Source: Deltaproteobacteria bacterium (GTDB lineage Bacteria; Myxococcota_A; UBA9042; DTJE01). From it: a stretch of DNA of 17,833 nucleotides. Of the stretch, positions 5,830-17,200 are shown one piece after another. Within the stretch, counting starts at the first letter, position 1. Each line of letters starts with the position of its first letter. The stretch spans positions 1 through 17,833 of the forward strand of contig JAADHL010000059.1 of assembly GCA_013151875.1 (NCBI GenBank), given 5' to 3'. A model generated the notes under the pieces. It had not been told where the DNA came from. It worked only from the letters and a program-made list of their open reading frames with translations, and did no database searches. The position numbers and the translations under genes were made by a program.

Positions 5830-8031
5830 ATGTCTGCGAGCAAGAGAGAACTGGCCCTGGCCCAGGGCATTTCAGAGAAGGAATGGGATGACATCATCGA
5901 GGGTGTCGGCCGTGAACCCAGCGAGGCAGAGGTGGCGGTATTCGCCGCCATGTGGAACGAGCATGTTTCGTACAAGTCGTCCCGGTTGCACCTTGGAAAA
6001 TTCCCAACCGAGGGTCCAGGCGTAATCGTGGGTCCGGGGGAAAACGCGGGCGTCATCGACGTCGGCAACGGATGGGCGGCCTGCTTCAAGATGGAGAGCC
6101 ACAACCACCCGTCGTATATCGAGCCCTTCCAGGGGGCGGCCACCGGCGTGGGCGGCATCCTGAGAGACATATTCACCATGGGCGCCAGGCCGATTGCGGG
6201 CCTGAACTCGCTGCGTTTCGGGGCCCCCGACCATCCCCGCACCAAATACCTGGTCAACGGGGTCGTGTCCGGCATCGCCTATTACGGGAACTGCATCGGC
6301 GTGCCGACCGTGGGCGGCGAACTGCATTACGACCCGACATACGATGGAAACATCCTGGTCAACGTATTCACCATCGGGGTCCAGAAGGCGGATCAGATTT
6401 TCTATGGCAGTGCGTCGGTGCCCGGTAGCGTGGTCATTTACATCGGATCCGCTACGGGACGCGACGGAATCCATGGCGCCAGCATGGCCAGCCATGCCTT
6501 CGAGCAGGACGCGGACCAGAAACGCCCCACCGTGCAGGTGGGCGATTCCTTTGCCGAGAAGGTGTTGCTGGAGGCATGCCTGGAACTGATGGATCGGGGC
6601 CTCATCCTGGGGATACAGGACATGGGCGCCGCCGGCCTGACATGCTCCACCTTCGAAATGGCCGCAAGGGGCGGAACCGGGATGAAGGTAAACCTGTCGA
6701 AGGTGCCCATGCGGGCCGCTGGCATGACGGCCGCCGAGGTCCTGTTGTCGGAATCCCAGGAAAGGATGCTGCTGGTGACGTCGCCGGGCAGCGAACGGGC
6801 CGTTCTTCAACTGCTGGAACACTGGGACCTGTGGGGCGCTATCGTGGGCGAGGTCACGGACACCGGCCGCATGCAGATGACGTTCAACGGCGAAGAGGTG
6901 GTGGACCTGGACGTGCGCTTCCTCACGGATTCGGCGCCCCTGTATGACCGGCCCTCGGCCCCTCCCGGGGACCTGGACGAACGCAGAACCCTGCCCGCGA
7001 TCTCCGGGGACGGAAAGGAGCTGTGGGAGGACTTCCTGTCGCTTCTGGACGACCCGGAGTTCCGCAGCAAGCGACCGATCTTCCAGCAGTATGACCACAT
7101 GGTGCAGGTGGGAACCGTGGTCAGACCCGGCGAAGCGGACGCGGCCGTGCTGAGGATTCCCGAAGACCCGCCAAGGGGCCTGGCCATTGTCTCCGACGGC
7201 AACGGCCCCATGACCTGGCTGGACCCACGAATCGGCGGCTACAACATTGTCGCAGAGTCGGTCCTGAACCTGGCCTGCGTCGGGGCCAAGGCAGTGGGCC
7301 TCACCGATTGCCTCAACTTCGGAAATCCAGAGCGCCCGGAGGTCATGTGGGAGTTCATAGAGGCGGTGGAGGGGATCGCCGAGGCCTGTCGCGCCTTCGA
7401 CACCCCTGTCACCGGCGGTAACGTCAGCTTCTACAACGAGACGGACGGCGCATCCATCAGGCCCACCCCTGTCGTCGGCGTGGTAGGGGTCCTGGACGAC
7501 GTAAATCGCACCGCCAGGACAGGGTTCGTGAACGAGGACGACGAGGTGGTCCTGTTGGGCCCCACCGACGCATGGCTGGATGGATCGTTGTACCTGCGGT
7601 GCAAGACCGGCGAGATCCGGGGGCAGCCCGTGAAGGCCGAAATCAACCTGCATGCGGCCCTGTGCGGTCTGCTGGTCAAGTCCATAGCGGAGGGACTGGT
7701 CATCAGCGCCCACGACGTCTCCGAGGGTGGATTGCTGTTCGCCATCGCCGAGTGCATTGTGTCCTCTCCGTCCCTGCACGGCGCCAGATTGAATCTGTCA
7801 TGGGCCGCGGGCGATCCGTCCAGGCTCCTGTTCGGCGAGGCCCCTTCACGGGCCATCGTGACCGTGAATCCGCAAGGATTGAAGAGGCTGGAAGGCATGG
7901 CCCGGGCCCTGGACGTGCCCTTCCTGCGCCTAGGCAGCGTGGGCGGAACGGACCTGAGGGCGGACCCGTTCCTGACCGTGCCCGTAGAATCGCTGGTAGC
8001 CAGGCACAATACACCGCCACCCGGAATGTAA
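5830..8031 (+). CDS. purL: Phosphoribosylformylglycinamidine synthase, synthetase subunit PurL (small type)
   Basis: A 733-residue ATP-dependent subunit that converts FGAR to FGAM with ammonia supplied by PurQ. This is the short PurL of the PurSQL complex, not the roughly 1300-residue fused form. Motifs include NEHVSYK (43-49), MESHNHPSYIEPFQGAATG (88-106), GSATGRDGIHGAS (206-218), QVGDSFAEK (236-244), QDMGAAGL (263-270) and LSESQERML (306-314). In the second half the usual paired-domain landmarks TGGNVSFYNE and SAHDVSEGG are visible. ATG 5830 has AAGGGG about 10 bp upstream. It is the last gene of the cluster and is followed by an intrinsic terminator. Confidence 0.97.
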   Translation: MSASKRELALAQGISEKEWDDIIEGVGREPSEAEVAVFAAMWNEHVSYKSSRLHLGKFPTEGPGVIVGPGENAGVIDVGNGWAACFKMESHNHPSYIEPFQGAATGVGGILRDIFTMGARPIAGLNSLRFGAPDHPRTKYLVNGVVSGIAYYGNCIGVPTVGGELHYDPTYDGNILVNVFTIGVQKADQIFYGSASVPGSVVIYIGSATGRDGIHGASMASHAFEQDADQKRPTVQVGDSFAEKVLLEACLELMDRGLILGIQDMGAAGLTCSTFEMAARGGTGMKVNLSKVPMRAAGMTAAEVLLSESQERMLLVTSPGSERAVLQLLEHWDLWGAIVGEVTDTGRMQMTFNGEEVVDLDVRFLTDSAPLYDRPSAPPGDLDERRTLPAISGDGKELWEDFLSLLDDPEFRSKRPIFQQYDHMVQVGTVVRPGEADAAVLRIPEDPPRGLAIVSDGNGPMTWLDPRIGGYNIVAESVLNLACVGAKAVGLTDCLNFGNPERPEVMWEFIEAVEGIAEACRAFDTPVTGGNVSFYNETDGASIRPTPVVGVVGVLDDVNRTARTGFVNEDDEVVLLGPTDAWLDGSLYLRCKTGEIRGQPVKAEINLHAALCGLLVKSIAEGLVISAHDVSEGGLLFAIAECIVSSPSLHGARLNLSWAAGDPSRLLFGEAPSRAIVTVNPQGLKRLEGMARALDVPFLRLGSVGGTDLRADPFLTVPVESLVARHNTPPPGM

Positions 8032-8185
8032 GTCAACAGTCTCCACTACTTTGGATCATCATCGGCCACATCTGCGGTGCAAGGGTATTCTGTGGATCGC
8101 CGATCACAAAACCGATAATGGTCAAAGACTGGACCGGACAACAGGCATCAGGCAGGGAACCGTCTACTGCCCTTTACGTACGGGC

Positions 8186-8207
8186 GAGGGGCGACCCTCC
8201 CATTTTT
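8186..8207 (+). terminator. Intrinsic terminator of the pur cluster
   Basis: GAGGG (8186-8190) and CCCTC (8195-8199) form a stem closed by the GNRA-type tetraloop GCGA, followed by CCA and then TTTTT (8203-8207). It lies 155 bp after the purL stop and points only in the + direction, because no U-run follows on the other strand. The T-run shares its last two bases with the TAA stop of the convergent lipoprotein gene (8208-8206). The remaining spacer, 8032-8185, holds no gene, and no terminator for the minus-strand gene was found. Confidence 0.7.
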
Positions 8208-11200
8208 ACGGAAGCGCCTCACAGTCCGCGTCCGAAGGTGAGCAGGAAGGCCCGCCCAGGGGTTCCGAGGCATTGGGCAGATTACCGTGATCGATAATGT
8301 TAGCCGCGCCCTCGGAACGCCCGGTGCCGGCAGACAACTGTCCCCAGATGGACTGTACGTAACACGGGCTGCCTGGGTTGGCCGCGCAGTCCAGGGTACT
8401 GCTCTTGTCCTCGTCATCAGTACCGCCTCCACCAATGGTCGGCGTGTATCCCGTCACCTTGCAGCCGCGGCAACAATCACCCACGTTGCAGCAGAAGTGC
8501 AACTGGCAGGTGCTGGTAACGCCCATGCAGTCCGTGGCCTCGTTGCACGCCCAGTCATTGGGCAGGTCGGGCTGACATGTCATGGTGCCCGAACCAGGAG
8601 GTGCATCCGCCGCGGGCGGATGATTGTCCGCATCGTACTTGCACAGCCACTCACCCGTATTGTAGGTACAGTCGGCCTGCGGCGTACCCTCCGCCGGGGC
8701 GCATTCCGGCTCGTCGCACCCGCTCAGGGCCGGGGCTGGGTCGCAATGCGCGTCGGGATCGCATTCCACATCCTCGTCGCAGTTGGTCGGACACGGCGGA
8801 TCGGTCTGATCGGCCGTGCCGTCACAGAACACCGACACGTAGTAGCCGCACTGCTTGGCCTCAAGACCCGCACCGCATCCGGTATCATCATCCACGTCCT
8901 GGCTGCCGCATGTGAAGTCGGCCGTGCAGCTCGCGTCAACCCTGTGCCCCTGGCATGTGGACTGATTGTCGCAGACCGAAGGCGACCAATAGCCGGTCTG
9001 TGACGCCTTGGTCGGGCACACGTCCGGGTTGGCTGTTCCAGAACCAAGGTTGATGGCGCAGCAGTCGCCGGTCAGGCAGCAATAGCCGTTCTGGCAGTGA
9101 CCCGGCAGCGAATCATCCGAGAAGTTCTTGCAGTCCCCGTCCTCGTTGCACGGATAACCATACGGCAAGTCGGCCTGGCACTTGACCTCGCCGTTGTCCA
9201 CGTCGTCCTGCGAGCACCCACCGTTGACCTCGGTGCATGGGTCGCAGTGCGCGATGTCGTCGCACAGGGCGTCATTCTCGGCGCCGCCGTCAAGACATGA
9301 AGTCAGGCATGTCGGGTCCTCGGCCTGGAACACATTCTGACCGGGTCCCGTCACCGGGTACGGCGACTGGGTGCACGAACCGGCTGGAGCGTCGGGGTCG
9401 GGAGCCGAGCCTGCGGCCGGACAGAACACGGGAATGAACAGCCCGCAATTGTCGGACAGTGCCCCCTCGCACGCGCAGTCGTCATCGACCAGCACGTCGC
9501 CGCAAATAAAGCTGGAGCAGATCGGGTCCTTCCTGTCACCCTCGCATCCCGCGGTGTCGTGGCAGGCAGGACTGGTGGTATAGCTGGCCGGACATTCCAG
9601 CGCCCCGGTCGGGTCGTTGCTCGGACAGCAATCACCGTGGTCGCAGCAATAGCCGTTCTGACAGTGGTTCGAGATGCAGTCCGAGTTCTCGTTGCACTCG
9701 CTGCCGTCGGCCCAGTCAGGTATGCAGACATCGCTTACCCCATCGTCCGGCACCGTGGCCCCGGTGGACGGGTCGCAGTGAGCGGGCGCGTCGCAGTCGA
9801 AATCATTGGAGCAGGTGGTCAGACAGACGGGTTCCCACTGCGCTCGCGGCGGAATGGGTCCGTAGTCGCCGCAATAGGTTGAAACGAACAGGTTGCAGGT
9901 GTTGGCCTCGACGGAATTGTCGCAGGCGGTATCGTCATGCACCTGGTCCTTTTCACAGATATGGTTGACGCAGTTCGCGTCCTCGCGGTGGCCCTGGCAG
10001 TCGTTCAGGAACTCGCCGGCCGGCGCGTCCGCGTCACAGACCTGGGGACCGCGATACTGGGCAGGACACACGGCCTGCGCCGAGATCCAGTCGGCATCGG
10101 TCTTGATCGCGTCCGGATCGTCGTCCGTACCCCATGGGGTCCAGGCGCCGCCGGGACAGCAGTCGCCGTGATCGCAGCAATAGCCGTTCTGGCAGTGACC
10201 GCTGTTGCAGTCGAGATCCTCCGACTTCCGACAGAGTCCGCCGATACAATCACTGTAAGGCACATATGGCGGCAAAAGCACCGGGCAGTCGGACACATCC
10301 ACGCAAGTAGGCGGATTCTGAGGCGCGACATCGATGCAGGATTCCCCATCGGCCAGCAGGGATTTCAAGCGCAGATCGAACGTGTACGTACCATAGTCGT
10401 ACTTGCCGCCGTTGGTATCCACGCCCACGTAGTAGACCCCGGGCTGAAGCTGGTTGTCGATGACCTCGTTGTCGACCCCTGCGGGGAAGATGTTGGCGCA
10501 CAGTTCCTCGGTGCCGGGCGTGCACGGTCCGGCCCCGGTCATGCAGTCTTCGGATTTGATGAAGGCGATCATGTCCTGACCGAAGCCCTGCTGAAGAACC
10601 AGAGTGACGCGTTTGGGCACCGTGATGGTGAATTTGTACAGACGGTCCGGTCCGGTGCCGCCGCCGCAGTTTGAATCGGCGCTGTTGACCGAACATTCGG
10701 TCGTGCCAGAGAACACCGTGGCCGGGTTGATGTCCAGGTTGCCCAGGTCGATGGCGTCGTTCCACCTGTGCCCCTGGTTGAGGTCGGTGGCGTCACTGCC
10801 CTTCACATAGATCTTCCACTCGTGCAGATAGCCGCCGTTTCCGGTGCCTGTGTCGCAGATTCTCAGGTACCAGTCACCACTGGCGTCCTCGCCCCTCAGC
10901 GAACACATCGGCACGCCGGAGTCAGGGATTCCGGTGTAGGGCACCGGCAGCGACAGATCAAAGGTATTAAAGAAGTCAGCGTTGGATCCACCGATGTGGT
11001 CCCACATGATGTGGGAGTACCCCTGCGGGTCCACCACCTGGACCGTAAGGTCGGCCAGGAAGCTGTGGACCACGTCCGCCTTTATCTCGATCCCATCGAC
11101 GAAGTTGAAGGGAGAGGAAACCGTGAGTTTGTCCACGGTGCAACCCACGCTCTCGTCGATGGGCAGGTCCACAATCCCGGAAGCGGCGGAAACGCAGTTG

Positions 11201-14200
11201 GGCGCATCACAGGTCGGGGTGCATGTGCCGTTCGGATAACCGTTGATGCCGTCCACGCACGAATCCTCATAGCCGCACATGCCGTCGCCGGCGTCGAAGG
11301 CATGACTGCCTCCGCACGGTCCTGTGCAGTTCTCCACCTGCTTGTGGGCGCAGGTCGATGACTGACACACGTCGTCGGTGCACGGGTCGCTGTCGTCATC
11401 GCACGGGAACCCGTCCGGCTTGGGAACCTGGACGCAGTCGTATCCGCCCCAGCCGAGGTTGTCGCACAGGCCGTTGTTGCAGATGTCTCCGACCTCGCCC
11501 GTGCAGTCCACGTTTTCCTTCTTTTCGCACGTACCGGATTTGCACCAGTCGATCGTGCAGCCCAGGCCGTCCAGTTCGCACAAAGTGTCGTCGGCCTTGT
11601 TCTGACCCACGCAGGCGTCGGCGACATCGTCGCATACGCCGTCCTTGCATTCCTCGTCGAGCCCGGAACAATCACGCGCCGTATCGCTCTTGCATACGCC
11701 GGTTTCACAGTAATCGGACACCGTGCAGTACAGTCCGTCCTCGCACGGCTGGAAGTTCATCGCATCCTTCTGGATACATGCTCCAGTCAGCGGAATGCAC
11801 TGGTACACCTGGCATTCCGGAAGCGGCGGGTTCGTGGCGTCGCAGTCCACCTCGGGCTGGATGTTGTCGCAGAAGCCCGCGGCCAGGTCGCACCCAAGGA
11901 TGCCGTTGCACTTGTCGCCGTCATCGATGCAGTCCGATTCCTTGGTGCAGGGACAGATCTGCTGAGAGCCCTGCACGCAGTTTCCGCTGGCGTTGCAATA
12001 GTCGCCTCCAAGGCAGGGTTCGCCCGCGTCACAGGTGCATGGTCCGGTCAAGCAGTCGAATCCGGACCCCAGACCCGGGTCCACGCCGTCCTTGAGGACT
12101 ATCGGAACACAACTGCTGACGTTCTCGTCACACCAGCCCTTGACGCAGTTCGCATCCAGATACGAGCAGTCCCGCGCCGGTCCACCCGTGCATACGCCGG
12201 ACACGCATTCGTCATCCGTGGTGCAGAACAGGCCGTCGTCGCAGGTCGTTCCGTCGGGCTGCGAGGTCTCTTCGCACACGCCGCTGGCGGGATTGCACTG
12301 CTTGGCCTTGCACGGGTCCGCGCTGGGCTCGCATTCCATCGTAACGTGCTGGCACGTGCCCGTATCGCCACTGACCTGGCACGAATCCTGGGTGCACGGA
12401 TTGCCGTCGTCGCAGTCCGAATCCTCGTAACAGTCCGTCTTTAGGATATAGATCGAATAGGCATCCAACGTACCTGCTTCCAGGTTGTGAATATTGTCGG
12501 ACACCTTCAAGGTCCAGTCGCCGTCCACGGGCAATTTGTCGAAATCAGCGAGCGTGGCGGACGAGTCGTCAATCGGGTCGTAGTCGTAAATCCTGTAGAA
12601 CCCGGATTCGGCGCCCCCGGACAGGTGGTGCAGCTTCACGCACGCAGTGCCGTTGCAGAGGTCGGCGGTCAGATCGCCGATGTGGCTGTGATCCGTGACG
12701 ACCTTGACCCACAACTGCCTTACCACGCCCTGTACCCCGGAAATGGTCCTGACGCGGGTGACCGTTCCGCTGCCGTCGGGGATCGAAACCGGATAGCCGG
12801 TATCATTGTAGGTGCCGCAGTCGGCGCCGTAGACATCGGTGTCGCAAATCAGGTGGCAGGTACAAGGGGGAGTGCTGCACACCTGACCGTCGGAATCGTT
12901 CAGACAGACCTCGTCGCCGGGGCAGTCGGCATGCACTGTGCAACCGCAACCAGCACCCGGCAACGGCGTATGCGAACAATCGCCGGTGACCGGATCGCAC
13001 GCGTCCAGGGTGCAGTCGTTACCGTCGTCGCAATCCTTCTGGGTCCAATTGCAGAAGTAATTGATGCACTCGTCGGTGGTGCAGGCGTTGGAGTCCCCGC
13101 AGTCCGCCACGACCGTGGCCGGCGTGCACTCGGGTGACTCGTAGGATGCATACAGCTTCCAGTCCTCGATCATTCCGTTGAAGATCAAGGGGTTCACGTC
13201 CTCGGCGATGAGCTTCCACGCACCTACCAGGACCTTGCCGTTGAGCGCGCTCAACGTGTCGCAGGGCGGCGTGTCGCAATCCACCGGAGCGCCGATGTCG
13301 TATGTCACATAGACGTTCTGGTCCGAGTCGGCAAGATTGGACTTCTTCAACTGGACGGTGGTGCCGTCCGGGGCCTGGAGGCTCAGTTTCACGTCTCCGC
13401 GGTAGAAGTGGGTCACCTTGACCTTGACCTGGAGGTCCCTGATCCAGCCTGGTTGGGTGGAGGTGGCGGTCACATCCACGATCTGGGGGTGGGCGCCGAA
13501 GTTACGGGGCACCTGGCCTGAATCCGCAACGGTCACCGGCGTACCGGAAGGAAGACAATCGGCCATGCCGCCGCCTTCGTCCAGGCACTGGATGTTCACG
13601 CAATAGCCCTTTTCGACCCAGCATGCCTGATCCGGACCGCATGACGGGCTCCCGTCCTCCTGAATTTCGTCGTTCTTGCACGGCACGCAGTCCGCGATGG
13701 GCATATTCAGACATTCGCCGCCGGCCTGGCATGTGTCCGAGGTGCAGACCTCGTTGTCATCACACTCGGCGTCCACGGTGCAGGGCGGGTAACCGTTTTC
13801 AAAGAAGTACAGGATCTTGCCCATGAGTTCATCGACCGTGCCGGTGCCCTTCTCCACCAGGCCGCCGAACAGGTCGGAAGCCCCGATGGTCCGGTAGGTG
13901 CTTCCGCAATTGCAGTCCAGGTAGTCGCAATTACCGTCGGTGTTGACGTCTTCGGTGGCAATGTCGCAGACCCGGTTCGCATTGAGGTCCCAGCACGTGG
14001 AAGACGGGCCGCAATGCTCGTAACTGACCGCCGTGGCGAACGACAGGGCGCCGCCGTTTTTCTGCACCTCGCGCCCGCCCTCTCCTGCGGTGTGCTTGAT
14101 GCGATCGATCCAGGAGTTGAAAAGCGGGCTCTGGCTGTAACTGTAATCCAGTCCGTACCAGAAATGCCGACCTTCCAGCGGTCCGTCAAGCTTGGACGAC

Positions 14201-17200
14201 CCGTCCGAAACACCGTCGATCTTGAAATAGTTCTGGGTGTGCAGGACCGTGTCGGACTGACTGAAGCCGGTCTTCCAGAATTCGCCGCCTTCGAGGTACA
14301 GCCGGCCCCCTTTGTACAAGGGGGGATCCCCGGGATCCGCGATATTCTTGATTCCCGTATCCAGGAATGTCTTCAGGGTCGTTGCCTCGGTGGGCGTCAC
14401 CTCGTGATATCGCCCGTAAACCCCCAGCACCCCGAAAATCCCGTCGTACTGCGAGAGATCCGAAATCAGGTCCAGCTTGGTCAGGATCTGGGCCTTGCGT
14501 CCGGCCGCGACAAGGGCGTCCCTGATGGCCAGGGCCGACGGGTCCAGCAGTCCCAACGGGGACCACACCAGGTATCCATCCGGCAGCAGCACGCTGATGG
14601 TGGTCTTATGGAGGGACTGGAACGGGCTGTGGGTCAACTTGCTCTCGTCCTGGTTCCATTCATCCTGCCCCAGCACACCAACGCGGTAGATGCCCTGATT
14701 GGAATCGATTCCACCCGGATTGACGTCGATGGTGCAGAAATAGGTGGCATCCGGACCGCACATATTGTAAACGCTTGCCGAAAGCGCACTACACGAGTTT
14801 CCGAACCCTGAAACGTCGAGCGGCGTCACGAAGCCGGGATGGTCCAGGGGCGCGGGCTCCAGATACGCGTGAGGACGCCCCCAGTACTTCGCGTTCTCTG
14901 CGTCGTAGTCCAGATCCTGATAGCACATCACATATCGGTAATGCTCGTTGACCACCATGGTCAGATCTGGCACTGAACCGACGCTCTCGGCCTTCAGAAC
15001 GCCCTGAACCGGCAGATTGCAGGAATCGGTCTGGCATTGGTAAAGCTTGGTCTTCAAAAGTTTCTGGGACACGCCCTCCGCCACCACCACGTCGTCGAAC
15101 TGCCAATTGTCCATGTTGAAAGTCGATGCTGCGCCGGTGTCGACCATGAATCCGATCTGAAGGGTCGAGGCGAATTTCAGCGAATTGTCCAACTGGTAGG
15201 AATAAAGGTCGTATTCCAGGTCGCTGGTCAGGGTCTGCTGCCAGATGACATTGCCGTTTTCATAGTCGCCGTCGCTGCTGGCAATGACGGTCAGGGTCAC
15301 CGGCTCCCCCGGCACGGAGTGCTTATAGGACATGCGCCACTGCACCGTTGTGGCCTGCAATGGATTCGACCCGCTGGTGCCCGCGGACGAGGCGTCGATG
15401 ACCGGCGTCACCGCGACCGACTTGACCAACTGGGTGGTGGGGTTCCATTGGAAAGTGACATGCTCGTCAGGACCAAGTTCACCGCTGGTGCCGAAGATCC
15501 AGTGCGCCAGGGCATTGGAACCGTAGTCGGTGATCTTCCAGCCCACCTCCTGGAACGAGGAACTGCCGTCGAAGTGCTCGATATAAGGAAGGGACTGCGA
15601 GCACAACGCCTGGTAGAAATGCTGACATTCACTGCCGCCGGTGGCGGGAACATCAACGCATTTCTCGATGGTGCACGCATTGTTGTCGTCTTCGTACACC
15701 TTGCACCACTGGTCGTCCGGGCAGCAGTTGCTGGCGTCGAAAATGCTGCGGCAAGTGTGACTGAAGCACAGCTCGGTGGTGCAGGGGTCGTTGTCGTCGC
15801 ACATTATATCCGCGCTGTGTATCGCCGGATTGTAGTTCAGGTCGTCCGGCATGGCGCAGCAGTCGCCATTGGTCCCCATGTCCGTGGTAATGCATGTATT
15901 GTTGGTGCACGCGTAGAAAGTGCACGGCATGGGTCCCGTGGGCGGTACGCAGTCGGCATTGACGGTACAGCAACCCGGCACCGACGGGCCCGACTTGCAG
16001 ATATTGTTGTCAGTGTCGCAGAAGTCGGGGTCCGTGCACTTGTTCTTATCGTCGCATTGCGAGTCCGCGTAGGCCTGTTTTTCCTCCGGACCGGTCCAGG
16101 GCTGCTGCGTCAGCGGGTTGATGTCGGCGGGCGCCCAACAACAGCCGGGAACGATATTGTATTGAGAATGGCGGCACTGGCCCTTGTAATCACAGTAATC
16201 GCTGTTGCACGGGTTCGCGTCCAGGCAGTCAGCGTTGGTGACGCAACAGTTGGGGATGTCGGTGTAGATGCAATGATTGTTCGGGACGTCGCAGGTGTCG
16301 GTAGTACAGTCCTTGCCGTCGTCGCAATCACCGTCGCCCAGGCAACAGTCGGCAATGAAGGGGTTCTTGCACGCGCCTGCCTCGCACAGATCATGGGTGC
16401 ATATATTGCCGTCGGAGCATTCGGCGACCTCCTGCTCGGACCAGACGTCCACGTTCTTCGCGCCCGGGGTCCCCTCGTTGTTCGGGTCGTACGAGGTGGT
16501 GGAAACGCCGTAATTCATCCCTACCCATGAATTCGGGTCGTTGGGCGACGCGGGCATGACCAGGGTGTTGGGCGGGTCTTCAGTTTCCAGGAAGGGATGA
16601 CGCAAGGCCACCGATGCCCCGGAGGGCACTGTGCCGGTGAAAATGATGGCGTCAATCATGCTCACGGCCGGATCGGCGTCAGGCGGCCAGGAAGGACCGG
16701 GGTCTCCGTCGAAAAGGATGATCTCATCACCGGTATTGGTCAGGACGTAGTTGGAATACTGGTAATCGCAGGCCAGACCCCCGTTCAGCAGAGGATCGCC
16801 GTTGCGGCACAGCAACACGTATCCACCGGCCGGGACGACAAGAGGCCCCGGAACGGGCAACGTATTGGCCGAGGTGAACTGGTGCTTGTTCGCGCCGGAC
16901 TCCGCGAGCACCCAACCTGTGATGTCCACATCAGACGCGCCGGGATTGTGCAGTTCAATCCACTCGCCGTACGCATCACTGACCACATCGGGGTTGGCCA
17001 TGAACTCCGTGATGACGATCTCGGACGTCGGCGGCGTGCAGGGGTCACCCTCAAGGGGCGAACTGTGGGTGGACAGCCCCCCGGAAACATCCCCTATCGG
17101 AACATCGGGTTCAGCACCCGTGTCCAGAACAGGGCCGGGGTCGGCCGTTGCATCAACTTGAGCCACATCGCCCGGCCCAGGATCCGTGACCTGGCCCGGG

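Noticed and set aside
5872..7779. 635-codon open frame on the minus strand opposite purL
   Set aside because: It is antisense to purL, which has all family motifs. The encoded sequence is low-complexity Gly/His/Gln-rich with no recognisable domain, and reflects GC-rich codon bias.
8086..8135. Minus-strand terminator for the giant lipoprotein (GATC-GCC-GATC and GGTC/GACC pairings near an AAAA run)
   Set aside because: Both stems are only 4 bp with poor loops, and the A-run is short and poorly placed. Not supportable.
8461..10209. Recurring cagcaatagccgttctg-type sequence, possibly CRISPR-like
   Set aside because: Copies are about 530-580 bp apart, lie in frame in a coding sequence and encode the conserved HCQNGYCC motif. 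They are protein repeats, not array repeats.
15037..16530. 497-codon open frame on the plus strand opposite the giant lipoprotein
   Set aside because: It is a shadow of the Cys-repeat coding strand: Val/Ala/Arg-rich, without a ribosome-binding site or recognisable domain.
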